64,000 nucleotides of DNA, from positions 43,600,107 through 43,664,106 of the forward strand of contig CM042091.1 of the NCBI GenBank assembly GCA_023512835.1. The letters run 5' to 3'. Below the pieces are notes generated by a model, which did no database searches, had not been told where the DNA came from, and saw nothing but the letters and a program-made list of their open reading frames with translations. Positions within the stretch are counted from its first letter, which is position 1. Each line of letters opens with the position of its first letter. The translations under genes and the position numbers were made by a program. Of the stretch, positions 34,016 to 47,223 are shown piece by piece. This stretch comes from Taxillus chinensis. Lineage: Eukaryota; Streptophyta; Magnoliopsida; Santalales; Loranthaceae.

Positions 34016-37000
34016 TTATACACTCCATACGGTCATAACTAGTTGGGCAAGTACCTGATTATGTTGAAGTTTGATGCTTGCCCTCCTCCCCTCCTTCGAG
34101 TTGTTCGTCCTCGAACAGTTAGGATAATGAGCACGCATCTCGGTCTCACGTTCCCAGGTCTCTTCCTCCAGCCCTCGGTGTTGCCACAACACCCGAACCA
34201 ACGGAATAGTCTTACCTCGCAGTGCTTCTCGCGCCTATCTACAATACGGATGGGGGCCTCGACAACAGACACATCCTCTCCAAGATCCAGGGTACCCCAA
34301 TCTAGCACGTGTGTGGGATCTGGATGATATTTCCGCAACCGGGATACATGGAAAACATTATGAACTCTGCTCAAACTAGGTGGTAATGCCAACCTATAAG
34401 CAACAGGTCCAACTCTGCTCAAAATCTCGAACGGTCCAATGTACCGAGGGGACAACTTGGACCCGGTCCCAAATCTCTTATGCCCTCTCCGTGGAGAAAC
34501 ACGAAGGAATACGTGGTCTCCCACCAAAAACTCCAACGGTCGGCGTCGGCGATCCGCATAAGACTTCGTCCGCTCTGGGCAGTAAGAAGGCGTTGCCGAA
34601 TCACCTGAACTTTTTCCGTAGCCTCCTGGACCAATTGGGGTCCTAACATAGCTGCCTCTCCAGCTCGCCCAACATAATGGAGACCGACACGGTCGGCCAT
34701 ACAATGCCTCAAACGGGGCCATCCCAATCGAAGACGGTAACTGTTATTATAGGCAAACTCCACCAGAGGAAGGTGGGAAGCCCATGATCCTCCAAAATCG
34801 AGTACACAAGCCCTCAACAAGTCTTCCAATGTTTGAATGGTCCTCTCGGACTGACCATCGGTCTCGGGATGGAATGCGGTACTCAAATTAAGTCGGGTTC
34901 CCAATGCTTCCTGGCACCTCCCCAAAACCGGGATGTAAACCGCGCATCCCCGTCCGAAACAATAGACAAGGGTACTCCGTGCAAGCGGACAATTTCATCA
35001 ACATACAACCGGCTTAACGTGCCGATAGAGTCGCGCTCTCGAATTGCCAAGAAATGGGCTGACTTAGTTAAGCGGTCCACTATGACCCAAATCATGTCCT
35101 TTCTCCCAAGTGGTAGGAAGTCCCGTCACGAAGTCCATGGTAATATGCTCCCACTTCCACTCGGCTACAGGTAAAGGCCGCAATTGACCAGCGGGTCGTT
35201 GGTGTTCTTGCCTTCACTTGCCGACAGGTAAGGCACCTGGAAACAAACTCGCTACACTCCGTTTCAGCCCCGGCCACCAAGCGTGCGCGAACGGCATGAT
35301 ACATCTTAGTTCCTCCCTGGATGTACAGCCAAACGGGAATGATGAAATTCCCTCGGCACATCCTCACGCAAGGGAGGTGGTACTATCGGACGCCCTCGAA
35401 ATTTCAGCTCATGCTCAACTCCTTCGTCCGGTCCTCGACGGCTCTCCGGCCTCTATCTTGGGCCCGGATCACCTCACGATCCATGTCGCCTAACTGTCCC
35501 TCACGGACACGCTGATACAACTCCTGGTATCACGGTGAGAGGACACAGGATAGCTCCATCATCGCTGAAAGAGTTGCACCTGAAGCACCGCTAACCGCTC
35601 CATCATTTTCCATTCTCTCATGGAAACCTCGACTTTTCCCTTTCTACTTAGCGCGTCGGCTACTAAATTTCCCTTTCCAGGCGTGTAGGAGAGCGTGAAG
35701 TCAAACATTTGCAGGTACTCGACCCACCTCCGTTGGCGCAAATTTAGGTCTCTCTGGGTGAAGATATATCTGTAGGCTTTTGTGGTCGGTATATACCACA
35801 AATTTCTCTCCCAACAGGTAATGTCGCCAAGACTTCAGGGCAAAAATAATCGCTCCTAACTCCAGGTCGTGTGTTGGGTAGTTTTGCTCATGGGACTTCA
35901 GTTGTCGCGAGCCATATGCTATGACTTGGCGCTCTTGCATCGAAACACACCCCGGTCCAACGCGAGACGCATCACAATACACCTCGAATGGCACTCCCTC
36001 CTGCGGTAGACTCAACACCGGTGCGGTAGTTAGGCGAGTCTTCAACTCCTCGAATGCTGCGCGCACTTGTCCGTCCACTCGAATTTGGCTCCCTTCCGTG
36101 TAAGAGCTGTCATAGGTGCCGCCAACCGAGAAAACCCTTCCACAAAACGCCGGTAATACCCCCGCGGACCCAAGAAACTCCGGATCTCAAAAACATTTGT
36201 GGGCCTCTTCCAAGATGCTACGGACTCAATCTTGGTTGGGTCCACTCTAACTCCTTCCGGCAGATACTACATGCCCAAGAAAATGCACCTCTCGCATCCA
36301 GAAGTCACACTTGCTAAATTTAGCATACAAGTGATGATCTCGTAGTGCCTGTAGCACCACGGCCAAGTGCTCCTCATGCTCGGCTTGGGTTTTGGAGTAC
36401 ACAAGGATGTCGTCAATGAATACCACCACGAAGGAATCCAGGTATGGGGCAAATACCTGATTCATTAGATGCATGAACACAAGAGTGCGTTCGTGAGCCC
36501 AAAAGGCATCACTAACCACTCATAGTGTCCGTACCGCACCTGAACGCCGTCTTAGGGATGTCTTCGCTCCCGACCCTCAATTGGTGATACCCCGAACGCA
36601 GATCGATTTTTGAAAACCACCGTGCCCCACTCACTGGTCGAATAAGTCATCAATCCGCGGCAAAGGGTACTTGTTCTTTACCGTTACTTGATTCAGCTTC
36701 GATAATCAATGCAAAGTCGCAACGAACCATCAGCCTTCTTAGCAAACAAGACCGGTGCACCCCATGGTGAGGTACTAGGACGGATAAAACCTTTATCTCC
36801 CAGTTCCTTTATCTCGCCTCGAAGCTCCCTGCAACTCGGCGAGGTCCCATCCGGTATGCTACTAGTGAGATGGGTCCCACCCCTGGCAACGATTCAATCG
36901 TGAACTCGACACTTCGTGTGGAGGCAACTCCAACAACTCCCCAGGAAAGACATCCTGGAAATTCTCGACTACATCCGGCCACACCCTTTTCTCCAAGTTA

Positions 37001-37508
37001 CCTTCCTCCTCAAAGGTTAGGGTGGCAAGCCTATGGGTAATATTGCCCCATAGCTCCCTCGTCGGTCCAGCTCTCCCAAGATCCCTATCCCATTCACCCA
37101 CTAGGATACAGGAAGATCCTGTGGGTGTAGTAAACGATACTCGTCGCCTATAGCAATCAATCTTAGCCTGAAAGGCCATCAACCATCCATCCCCGGAATC
37201 AAACTAAAGGTCCTCATGGGCATTACGTACAAATCAAATGAGAGGTCAACCTCTCCTATCGTAAGCGCACACTCTCGACACATTTGGTGGATCAACTCCA
37301 CTCCTCCCATTGGGGACTCGACCCTCGGAGGTCTATCGGCCTCCACACAATCAAGTCCAAGGCTCTCCACCAAGGACTTAGCAATCAGGGAGCACGAAGC
37401 TCCGGTATCAAACAATGCGGCAACAACGGTGCGGGATATTAGAATAGTACCTCGAACCACCGAAGGTCCAGCTCCACCTTCCTCGGAGGGTGATGGTAAA
37501 TCCTCCAT
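34016..37508 (-). pseudogene. Element D pol: protease to chromodomain-like tail
   Basis: In transcription order: protease 37508-37179 with LFDTGASCSLIA (DTGAS near 37410-37396); reverse transcriptase pieces from about 36800, with WGAPVLFA and [15 protein letters not shown] (catalytic FIDD near 36420); RNase H 36245-35560 with [15 protein letters not shown] and TPGKGNLVADALSRKG; integrase 35367-34420 with [35 protein letters not shown] and TAFHPETDGQSERT; and a chromodomain-like tail around 34200-34130, VRVLWQHRGLEEETWE. Frameshifts at about 36860-36520, 36250, 35370, 35095, 34720 and 34210 break the polyprotein. Better preserved than A in the integrase region. Confidence 0.9.
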
Positions 37509-37509
37509 T

Positions 37510-38865
37510 TCAGTGGTGTTGAGGTAAGCGCGAACACTCTGCCTTGGCTTGCCCCACCACCGGCCTCACTTGCCTTCCCTTTTGCTCCCTGCCGCATCCA
37601 CCGGGACGCCCCTCCGATCCTCCTTGTGGTTGCCTCTCCCCCTGTGGCCTAGTGTGACCGGAACCAGCTGACCGGCCTGCCATGAATGTGCTGGCTTTGG
37701 GGCTGGGGCCTGAAATTGGGTTCCACCCCTGCTCCCTTGTGCTAAGCTTCCGGCTCCCCCGCTGTTCCCCTTGCTTGAAACACACCTTGCTGATGTGTCC
37801 CACCTTCCCACGGCTATGACACGTCAAGTGCTGCTTGGGGCACTCACGTTTGACGTGCCCTGACATGCCACAACAGGTACACCCGCTTGGGAAGTTCCCA
37901 GAGAGCTCCCCGTCCTCCAAAGTAACGGGATCTGGGCGGAGCCATTGAAGCTTGGCCCCCATCCTTGGGAAAAGTCCCACTCCCGGACTCAACCTTCGCC
38001 TCTTGGTATCACCGTGCTTGTCGCGCGCGCTCGCCCCCATCCGCTCCTGGTGAGCCTGTCTTCCCTCCTCTAATCCTCTCTCAACAATCTTGGCGGTGTC
38101 CACGACTTCAAGATAGGTCTTCGGTCGCGAGCATCTCCGCCCTTTGCTTCAGGCAGGTTTGAGACCCATGGTAAACTTATGGGCCTTCAGGTCCTCCCTT
38201 GATATTGCTTCGGAGCAAACCGACTCAGCCCCCGAAAATCTCGCTCATACTCTGCTGCGAGCGCGATCCCCGCTTCAAGCCGCCGAACTCCTCCCGCTTC
38301 GCCACCGCAATGACTCGGAAAGAACTCCTCATGGAACAGTGGAGGAACTCATTCCAGGCCATGGTCTCCATATCCCGGCCTCCTGAGATGCTAAGCCACC
38401 ATTCCAAGGCTTCCTCCTCCAACCGCTGGACCGCTAGTCTCACTTTGTCTTCCTCCCGGGTCGAAGAAAGGAGAACACATGCTCGATCGCCGCGACCCGG
38501 TGCTCTGCTCCTAGAGGTTCGGCTCCTCCCTTGAACCTTGGTGGATGTTCCTTTCGGAACTGCGTCAACACGTCTCCCTCTTCCCGCCTCACCGGCACTT
38601 CCCTGCCTACACGGAGGTTCCGCCTCACGGGGTGGAGGGGGTGGCACCGCTGTCATGCCATCATCTCCTGACGCACCTCGTTTAGGATCTCTCCCCGAGG
38701 TCCTCACGCATGCCTTGCACGTTCTCACTTAGGGCCCGGACTTGGGCCATGATCCGCTCCAGGGGATCATCGCCCTCTACACGCTGTCCTCTTCCCTCTC
38801 CAGGCACGGGCGGAAGATTCATCTTCTACACCTGGAGTAGCTCGGGTTACTTTCCTAGGAGGCAT
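37510..38865 (-). pseudogene. Element D gag with CCHC zinc knuckle
   Basis: The start ATG at 38865 opens MPPRKVTRATPGVEDESS. The capsid-like core (EEDKVRLAVQRLEEEALEWW, then an aromatic helix with WNEFL) lies around 38470-38300. The C-terminal part, 38103-37510, has one good CX2CX4HX4C knuckle (CTCCGMSGHVKREC) and a second in which one cysteine is replaced (CHSRGKVGHISKVC). Frameshifts near 38740 and 38230-38110 break it. Confidence 0.85.
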
Positions 38866-39296
38866 CGTCTACATAATTTAAACCAAACTAGGATCGGCTT
38901 CTCTCAAGCTCTACACACCCTCATCCCCATGGGCCATGAGGTACTCAAGCAACATTTTACATTTAAACACACAGGAAAATCACGAAGTACACAGCGGCAA
39001 TTCATAGCAACAAGTCTCACAGAAAATCACCGAATTTCACAAAGAACAAGTTTCAAGAACATAGCATGTCCAATCACAATACTCATACCGAAATTAAACT
39101 AGTGCTCTAATGCCAATGCATGTATGCACCCTCAACCCAAACGCAAGTGCCCTACTCCTTGGTCTAACTACCCCTGAGTACACCCCGGAAAACCAGATAG
39201 GACCACGTTGATCAGGCGTGTCCTATCTGCCTCCCAAGAGTCTCGAAGCGACCCAGGCCTCCCCACTATCCTAGGTCCACTAGACCATGAACTATC

Positions 39297-39308
39297 GCTC
39301 CGATACCA
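39297..39308 (-). other. Primer binding site of element D, one mismatch
   Basis: GCTCCGATACCA differs from the reverse initiator-Met primer site GCTCTGATACCA at one base. It sits three bases from the 5' LTR. Confidence 0.9.
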
Positions 39309-39311
39309 TAT

Positions 39312-41289
39312 TGTCACGCCCCAATTTTCCTTCCACTTGGAAATGAGTAGTGACTGCCCATGCCCGCACCCGAAGGGACAAGGGGTTGGTGCAAGCACCT
39401 TAAAAGGACTTCTAGCACGGGTGCTGTCCCAAACCTGCACAATCAGGCTAACATGCCAAGGGGCATGCTCCTGTTCCCAAACCATGCACACAAACACAAA
39501 TTGAATAACAACATCTCATTTTATTTCATTTCAAAGACTAAATGTTCATTACAACCCGGTCGGGGAAAAACCCCTATGAAGCCATCAATAAAACCAAACC
39601 AAAATCCAAACACATAAAACCAGAGTACAACAAAGGAAATAATATAAAGCTTTCGGCCTCAGGGGCCTAGCTCCTCGGCCTTCACCTACCGCCTGCTAAA
39701 CCCTGCAAAAAGAACAGTTTATAGGAGGGGTGAGCAAGCCACGGCTCAGGAGGGATCCCGTCTCCCCCGACCCGTCCCTGCGTACAACATGCATGATATG
39801 TGTATGCTTGTGCTCGTGTTGTGCCTAAGGCTAACGCAAAGAAACATCACCCATGAAACACTCTTTACCTGAACCCGCACTGAAGGCGGAGGACACCCCG
39901 CCACCACGGCGACATGACATACCACATTCAGGCGAATGTTGCATGGACACCAATGCAACATTTTCCACCCGAGTCGATATGGTCAACCACCTCCTCGGGC
40001 GCCATATCTACCCTCAGGAATGGGTGTAGACTTAGCCCACCGTCGTGAGTGCTACACCGAGACTCAGGACCACGTCCTGGCCAAATCTCAAAGGGGTCCA
40101 GCTATTGTGCCTGGCCCATATCTCGGCTCGGTCTCAAACAGATCAACGAACAAAGACATAGCATTACATCTCAACATGTAAACTCGAGACGGCATTTACA
40201 CTTTATCTCGGAAGGACCAACATGGTCGGATACCAGTCACACACATCAGCCTCATAGGCTAAAAATCAAATACAAATCAAACACGGTACACACCAGTCAC
40301 ACAGTACATCATCAAGCACTCATATACAAGGTCTCACAGGCATTATATTGAATACATGGCATGCAGGCCTCACAGACATTTTATCAAACACATAGTGTGC
40401 AGACCTCTTAGACATTTCATCAAACACATAGTGTGCATAAACAAACCCCAGAAAATCCTCAGGCCAAATTCAACATCAAATCAACGACATGCCACCAAAG
40501 GCCAACATCCATATAGGAGATCACACCTATATGGATTTACATATATATATATATAGGTGAATATCCTAAAACAGAGGAGAGTTTGGAAGGACATGAATCC
40601 CTACCTCAGGCTTTTGTCCTAACCTCCACGCTGACGACTCCCCACGACGCGAACCACCACGGCAACAGCCTAGGAGACCCTCTCTCTCTCTCTCTCCCTC
40701 TCTCTCTCTCTCTCTCGTGGGCAGTGCAGCAAGGAAGAACACAAGAACCCTAAACTCAAACTCAAGCCCTCCTTATATAGACACTACCCACATCAAAACG
40801 ACGTAGTTTTGATTAAGTAAACCCAGGATCAAAACGACGTAGTTTTGATCACACAAGTTAACACCTTTCCGCACCCATATAGGCCAAAATACTCGGAATT
40901 TCAACATGGTCCTTTGGAGAAAGATCATTAGAATGTCAAAACCAAGGGAACCATGCAAAAATATGGCTGCACGCCAATTTGCACGTGAATTCCCAATTCA
41001 CGTGCAACTCCAAATGGACTCCAAATGCTCTCAAACTTCACCCCTAGCCTCCTTGCATCATTTAGAAGACAACCACACTTGCACGTGAATTGGACCCATA
41101 TCACGTGCACCTCACATACACGTCCGTTTGGCCTGAAACTTCGTGGTAGATAGAGGACATCATTCTAAGCATCTTTCCTTTTGCACGTGAATTCATTTGA
41201 GCCCATTCACTAGGTCAAAATCTAGAAAAACTCTACTCGGAAGGCAAAATCGTGACTAACGTGACTAACTCAAGGTACGGGTCCTTACA
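39312..41289 (-). mobile_element. 5' LTR of element D (1978 bp)
   Basis: Near-identical to 31901-33874 by eye; both carry two ACGT palindromes (here 40792-40813 and 40828-40849). Differences are small indels and substitutions. Followed by the CGTGT duplication. Confidence 0.95.
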
Positions 41290-43400
41290 CGTGTAGTCAC
41301 TAGTACAATAATATTTCACTTAATAAACACTCAAACTTACCAGTGCCCGCACTGGAAGGCAGTGGACATCCTGCCACCACGGCGACATGGCTTACCATTC
41401 TAGGTGAATGTTACATTTGTATACTTAAGGAATGCAACATTTTCCGCCCAAGTCGAATATGACAATCGCCTCCTCGAATGTCATACCCACCCTCAGGAAT
41501 GAGTGTAGACTTAGCCCACCATCGTGAGTGCTACACTAAGACTCAAGACCGCAGTCCTGGCCAAATCTCAGGAGACCCAGTAATGTGACTGGTCCAATGA
41601 AATTCCTTCCAAAGGAATTCCCTCAATCATGAATGATGAAACTTAGTCCCACAAATGGAGTTTGGGATAATAATCACATCCATATAACTTAGTAAAATCC
41701 ACAACTCAAACTTAGTGGTACAATATCACCATTTAATATTTTCATAACAGAAGTATCTTAATGCATTTGTTTCTCAATTCGTATTCTCAATCTCATGTAA
41801 AACACATTATCATAAAATACCCACTAATAGGTCACAAGATAAAAAAAAGAAAACAGGCTACGAGAATAGAGCATATTTTTCTCAAACTTAAAAAAACCAT
41901 AACTTTCTCTGTAAAGCTTGAATTGCCTTATAAAACCATTTATTTCAAATGGCATTCAACAATCTATTTATTTATAATATAAAAACATTCACCTGACCAA
42001 AAAATACTATTCACCGACCAGATACTATTCACCGACCATCTCATATTTCACCCGACCAAAAAGAAAAGTTGCTCAAAATACCACGTCGATTCTAACACAC
42101 CAAAAGTACTGTTTACCCGACCAGATACTGTTCACTCGATCAGATACTGTCCACCCAAATTTGGGTTCCAAATACCAAATTCCATCCATAAACAACATCA
42201 TAAGGCCTCAAGGAAGCCTAAACACAATTTCTTGTAAATTAAAACGCATCATCTATGAAATTTCATCAAAATCCAACCAAAAACACGACCACACTGTAAT
42301 CTCATCATTTCAATCAATTTAATTCATTATTTAACATGGAAACCACAAAAACAAGCTAACAATCACATATGTAACATCATACAAACCTTAATTTGGTTAA
42401 TTAAACACAAATTCATGTTTTCCCCAAATTCTAGGGTTCATCTTAAATCTATGTAATTAAACGACATATGGAGTTAGGAACACTTATTTGGAAGCTAATC
42501 CGTGGATTGGATCGGCTCAAAACAGTCAAACTCGAAATCTCACTTCTTTTACTCTCTTCTTCATGCACGCTGCCCAAATGAAGAATGTGATGCGTTCTCT
42601 CTCTCTCTCTCTCTCCCCTTTACTATTTATACTTCTATTATTCTTATAGCAATAAATCCCCAAATATAATAAATTACTTTCTCTGGGGCACGAACTTTAA
42701 ATTGAATCTAATTATGGTCGAAACACACGAAATGAAGAGCACATTACTATACAAATGTTTCCCAACCCAATTGACCACTCGAATGTAAGGCAAACAACAA
42801 ACCTTTGAAAAGTCAACAATCAAGCCATTCGGGCCCCGAACCAAAATCTGGCTCAAGTATTGTCAAATTGCTCACAACAATGGCCATACTATCGTCTAAA
42901 TGTTTTCAATCTCAGAGAAAGGCTATCTATCTCCCAACACTACCCAACTATGGTTCTTTACATAGTCATACTAAAAGACCATTTAATTATGGTTTATATG
43001 TCCAACAAATATTGTTTCCCAAAGAGTCCTAAACCCACTAGATTACTATATCTTGTCTTCCAAGCAAATTCGTTTAATCCAAGAAAAGTACCAAATAACC
43101 CTCCATAAACTAAATCCCATTTTTTGCTTTTTCCCACATATTATTTTAATAAATTTAACTTAAATGTTATCTAAAAGGACAAAATTGCCTTTCAGTGCTC
43201 TAAACTCTAAATCGAGCTCAAATACAATCAAAATTCTCCATTTATTGTGCACATCACTATACTTGCCGTCATTTACCAAAACAAGGCCTCTAACATGAGG
43301 CTAACTACTGAAAGCCACGAACACGAGTCAAGTTACTTTATCATAATGCCAACTCTTAAACCCCCAAACACACATCATTAAGTTTATAAAATCGAGCTAA
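41290..43400 (-). mobile_element. Right LTR of element B, third piece, far end uncertain
   Basis: Continues B's LTR after D (GTGTAGTCACTAGTAC, compare GTGTAGTGACTAGTATAG at 20312). Contents: repeated phrases around CCGACCAGATACTGTTCAC (42000-42150), a CT run (42598-42616), a minus-strand TATAAATA near 42625, then about 700 bases of presumed U3. I could not find the terminal dinucleotide or a matching target duplication, so the boundary is a guess. Confidence 0.5.
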
Positions 43401-43469
43401 GTAATAGAGTCTTCAAATATGTTTGACACTATTTATTAATAAATCAAACTGAATACGAGTCTTAAACAC

Positions 43470-45158
43470 TTTTGTTGATGAACTGTTTACAGACAAGTTC
43501 ATGCATAAGTATTCACGAACTTATGTTATTTCCAATGTGAGTTGTTGAGAGTTGGCATAGCTGATTGTGTTGTCATTGTTGTCAACCACAGTGTTGTAAG
43601 CCACAATCCTTGTTATCAACCTTAAATGAAGATAGAGGTAAACATTCATTCAAGACTAAATTGCACCATATGAAAGAGGAGATCCATAAAAGCAGATTTC
43701 ATCTGCACGGCTGAAAGTTTATCCAGCCATGCACATATAATTGTGAAGCAATCTAGAGATTTTGAGCTCCAAATGGTAGCAAATTTTACTCATGGGTAGA
43801 AGACTTCAAGCTCTACAAGTTTTCTTTTGACCTCGAGTCATTTTGAGCTCTGTACAAAAAGTTATAGACCATATACATGTGAACGGCTGACAGTTATCCA
43901 ACCGTGCAAACTTAATCATAGGGACATGTAGACTTTTTAAGATCCAAATTGCACCAAATTTTACCCATGGATAGAGAACTTTAAGATCTACAAGTTTGAT
44001 TTTGACCTTAAGTCATTTTGAGCTTTGTATAAAAAAGTTATGGGTCATATACATCTAAACGACTAATGGTTTCACCAGATGTGCAGACTTTTTGAGCTCC
44101 AAATGGCACCAAATTTTACCAGTAGATAGAGGGTTTCAATATCTACAACTTTGCTTTTTACCATAAGTGAATCTGAGCACTGTAGAAGAAGTTATGGCAA
44201 TCTACTCACATGATAAGTGCAAATATAATCATGGGGACGTGCAGACTCTTTGAGCTCCAAAATTTACCATATTTTACCAGTAGATAGAGAACTTCAATAT
44301 CTGCAACTTTGTTTTTGACCTCAAGTAAATTTGAGCATTATAAAGGGAGTTATGGTCAAAATACCAACATCAGCACATGTAGATTAGAGTTCATCAGATG
44401 AATGGCTGAGATTTGTTGACTTAGGTGAGCTTGATCCAATGGCTAAGACTATTTTACTTAAATGAGATTGATCCAATGGCTAAGATAAAGTAGAGAAAGA
44501 GAACAATGGCTGAAGCTTGGCTGCTGCAATTAGGTTAACATCCTAATTAAGTTGGTTAATCCAATGGTTGGATCAGTAGAGTGAAATCAGTGGCTAGCGT
44601 TTGATAGAGAATAATGTAAGGTTTTTGTATTATATACCAGGGGTTATGGAGGCTGTGATACAGAGAAGAGAAGAGATAGAGAAAATTGAGAACTAGAGAG
44701 GAAGAGGAGATCAGAGAAGATAGAGGTATAGCTCTTGGTGTTTACAGAATCCATCTTGACGAGCTTGTTGATTGTGACATCAAAGAGAAGATCACGAACC
44801 AGTCCATTGATATACTCTGATCAAAGAATAGTGTAGAAACTCATCTGTGTGGGTTGGTACTGTTATCTTTGTATTCAATCTTATTATTATCGTTGTAAAA
44901 CCATAACCAGTGAGGTTATTGGTGATTATCGTTGTTGTTGAAATTAGATAGTGAACCCAAAGGGTAGTAAACCCTAAATTCTGTAAAGTGGTGAACCTTG
45001 GATAGCAGTGTGCTATTCAAAATTGCTAGTGGAGATTCTATGGTTAGCAAATTGCTAATCACACCGTGGACATAGCTCTACACATTGTAGGGTGAACCAT
45101 GTAAATGCTGTGTGATTTTGTCTTTGTTGTTCCTTTTTGTTTGGCATACAAGCACACA
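43470..45158 (+). mobile_element. Probable solo LTR, Copia type
   Basis: A long U3 with tandem repeats, a TATA-like TATTATATACC at about 44628, GA-rich leader text, and a terminal part with GGGTGAACCATGTAAATGC and TGTGTGATTTTGTC typical of large plant Copia LTR 3' ends. TGTTGATGAAC at 43473 and GCACACA at 45152-45158 are plausible ends, but the flanking pentamers do not match. No primer site follows, hence solo. Confidence 0.5.
43690..44360 (+). repeat. Degenerate tandem repeat in the Copia-like U3, about 180 bp unit, four copies
   Basis: Each unit contains GTGCAGACTTTTTGAGCTCC, a form of CAAATTTTACC-AGATAGAG, CTACAAGTTT-TTTTGACCT, AAGTCATTTTGAGC and AAAAAGTTATGG in the same order, with mutations. 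Starts fall near 43735, 43915, 44080 and 44225. Confidence 0.75.
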
Positions 45159-47223
45159 GAATTTAGGATAGTCTAAAGTGATCATCATGGGTAAAAGAAA
45201 ATATTAAAATTCTTATTGATACACTGATTCTTTTTAAAAAGGTTTTGAAAAGAAAAACATTCAATTTTTCATATATATATATATATATGATTTTTGGAAA
45301 GATTGCAAGCATGTGTGTATGTGTATGTATGTATATATGCAAACTTGAAAATGTGATCAATCAATGTAATTCTGATCTAAGTCATTGGATTATGATCCAA
45401 GAATTCAAATTTGAGTTTTATTTATCTGTAGTTTCACTACGGCAATTTATTTTGTTGGCTTGATATGCTAGGTGGGGAGTCCCTCTCATAGTTTCCTTCT
45501 TACATTTATTTTATTCATATGATATCCAATGGTTATTCAAGTTCACAACCGTATGTGCTCCTCTTTACATTTTATGTTTTTTTTTCAAAGGTTCTAATAC
45601 AATGAAATTGGAGGGGTTGATTGATTGGACTTTGATTTGTGGGCTAGTTTTTGGAGGTGACATACAAAATCTCTAATAAGGTTGGGCGATTTGCATTGGG
45701 TATGGAGGTTCATTTTGCATTACGGGTGATCAATAAAAAACTTGGTTGTGTGTTTTAATCCCACATCTGTTCTTGTGGATAATGGGGATAGTTGGAAGTT
45801 GCAAGCATTTGTGGATGATAGGGATTGTCTTGAAGGTAGCATCAAACTTATATTTTATTTTCATCTACACTAAAAATGCAGGTGGCTCTAATTTGATGAT
45901 TGGTGTTAAAACACAAATCTCACCGAGGAAGGAGAAAATTACCAATTACATTGGAAGTACAAGGGAACAACATAGTATCGTGTCTTTCTATCATAAACAT
46001 GTGTATCTGCATAACTACATGTACAAGTGAACTTAGATGGTTGATTATATGTTCTATATACTATACCTCTATCATAATAATAAGAATATATAATTGAATA
46101 TATACGAAGCGCCAACTAAAGCTATTTATCAAAGTAATATGGCGCAATCACATGTATTTTCCATCCATACAAGTTATTTATCCTCTTAATTCAAGTAAGA
46201 GTTAGAGTTGAAAACTGTGAACGTTAGGATGATATGAACTTCAGAGTTAAGCCTAAATTGACGAAATCCAATCTTTTATAATAATGCACGAATGAGGCAA
46301 TTAATCTAGTTTTAAGGAGATATTTGTGTTGCCCTCCCTTCAATAGTGTGGTGTCACTTCATTGTTTTAATATTTTGATGCATTTCCACTTCAAGAGGAA
46401 ACTAATTGTATCTGTAATTTTCTTTATGCTACATTTGTCATCTTTTTATGCCATTGTTTCAAGTTACGATAGTAACAAGTGCCATGGAATTCCCATAAAG
46501 AGGCATATGAATGAGAATCAAAAACTAAATTCACTTTTAAGGCATAAATTTAAAGAAGGTTTATTTTACTTATTTTTATTTTAAAAATATATTAACTGTT
46601 TTGAAATATAAAAAACAATTATCACAGAACGATAACAAATAAAACAAACATATACCTATCTTTTCCAGTGATGTATCTTCTTATTGTTTACTCATTGCAG
46701 ATTGATTCATGACAACATGTATGTTTAGCAAATCGCGTTCTCTCTCTCCATTTATAATACTGTTCATAATATTAGAAGCAACTCAACGCAGAATATTTTT
46801 AAATTACCAACTTAAACAATAAAAATAACATGAATGACAACCCAATTCAAGGCCTTATCAGCTTCCTAACAGAACCCATGGTTGGGACCCAAAATCTGGC
46901 ATTGCATTTTGTGGAATATGATTCGCGTCATCGATTTCTGTTATGCAAGTTGAGTCAAATCCACTTTCATTAAAATCGTAGCACAAAATTTGACTCCGTG
47001 CCTTTGTCTACTCAATCCAAGCTTTCACTATGCAAGATATTTACATTGTTCAAAGGAATTCCTTTTTTTACACCGAATAATATTACAACATATAATCAGA
47101 ACATGAAAGAGGAATGGAATAATTGAAACAAATTTTAACCATGATTTGGAACGAACCAAATTTTAACCTGACTTGGTACAAACCAAATCTGGGCAAATGC
47201 AAAATGCTCTAGCAATGGAAAGG
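45159..47223. other. Intergenic DNA downstream of the transporter gene
   Basis: AT-rich with an (AT)n run (45270-45289) and a TGTATG-rich stretch (45310-45340). Short open frames (for example 45746-46030 and 46324-46584) have no recognisable domain, and I do not call them. The 3' untranslated region of the transporter probably occupies the bases just below 47224. Confidence 0.6.

Larger units (their letters stand above)
31901..41289 (-). mobile_element. Full-length Ty3/gypsy element D, Tekay/Del-like, A-related
   Basis: A 9389 bp element: LTRs 31901-33874 and 39312-41289, primer site, gag, pol and polypurine tract, flanked by perfect target duplications CGTGT (31896-31900, 41290-41294). Gag has a CCHC knuckle and pol has all the expected Ty3 domains, but both are frameshifted. 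The LTRs match each other closely. U3 is close to that of A, whereas the R/U5 half is more diverged, and D lacks A's 37 bp CCCGGG array. Confidence 0.95.
17967..42660 (-). mobile_element. Nested remains of Ty3/gypsy element B
   Basis: The host element of the nest, minus strand. Pieces: left (3') LTR 17967-18303 and 20101-20699; gag start 24123-24274; leader with primer site 24846-24857; right (5') LTR 24861-25242, 31727-31900 and 41290 onward. Insertions are the A-family solo LTR, element C, element E and element D. Most of B's gag, all its pol and the end of its left LTR are lost. The right end is uncertain: a TATA-like TATAAATA on the minus strand near 42625 implies U3 continues past 42660, perhaps to about 43.4 kb. 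Confidence 0.75.

Noticed and set aside
46324..46584. 86-codon membrane-like protein
   Set aside because: Hydrophobic composition follows from T-rich DNA; no family resemblance or gene context.
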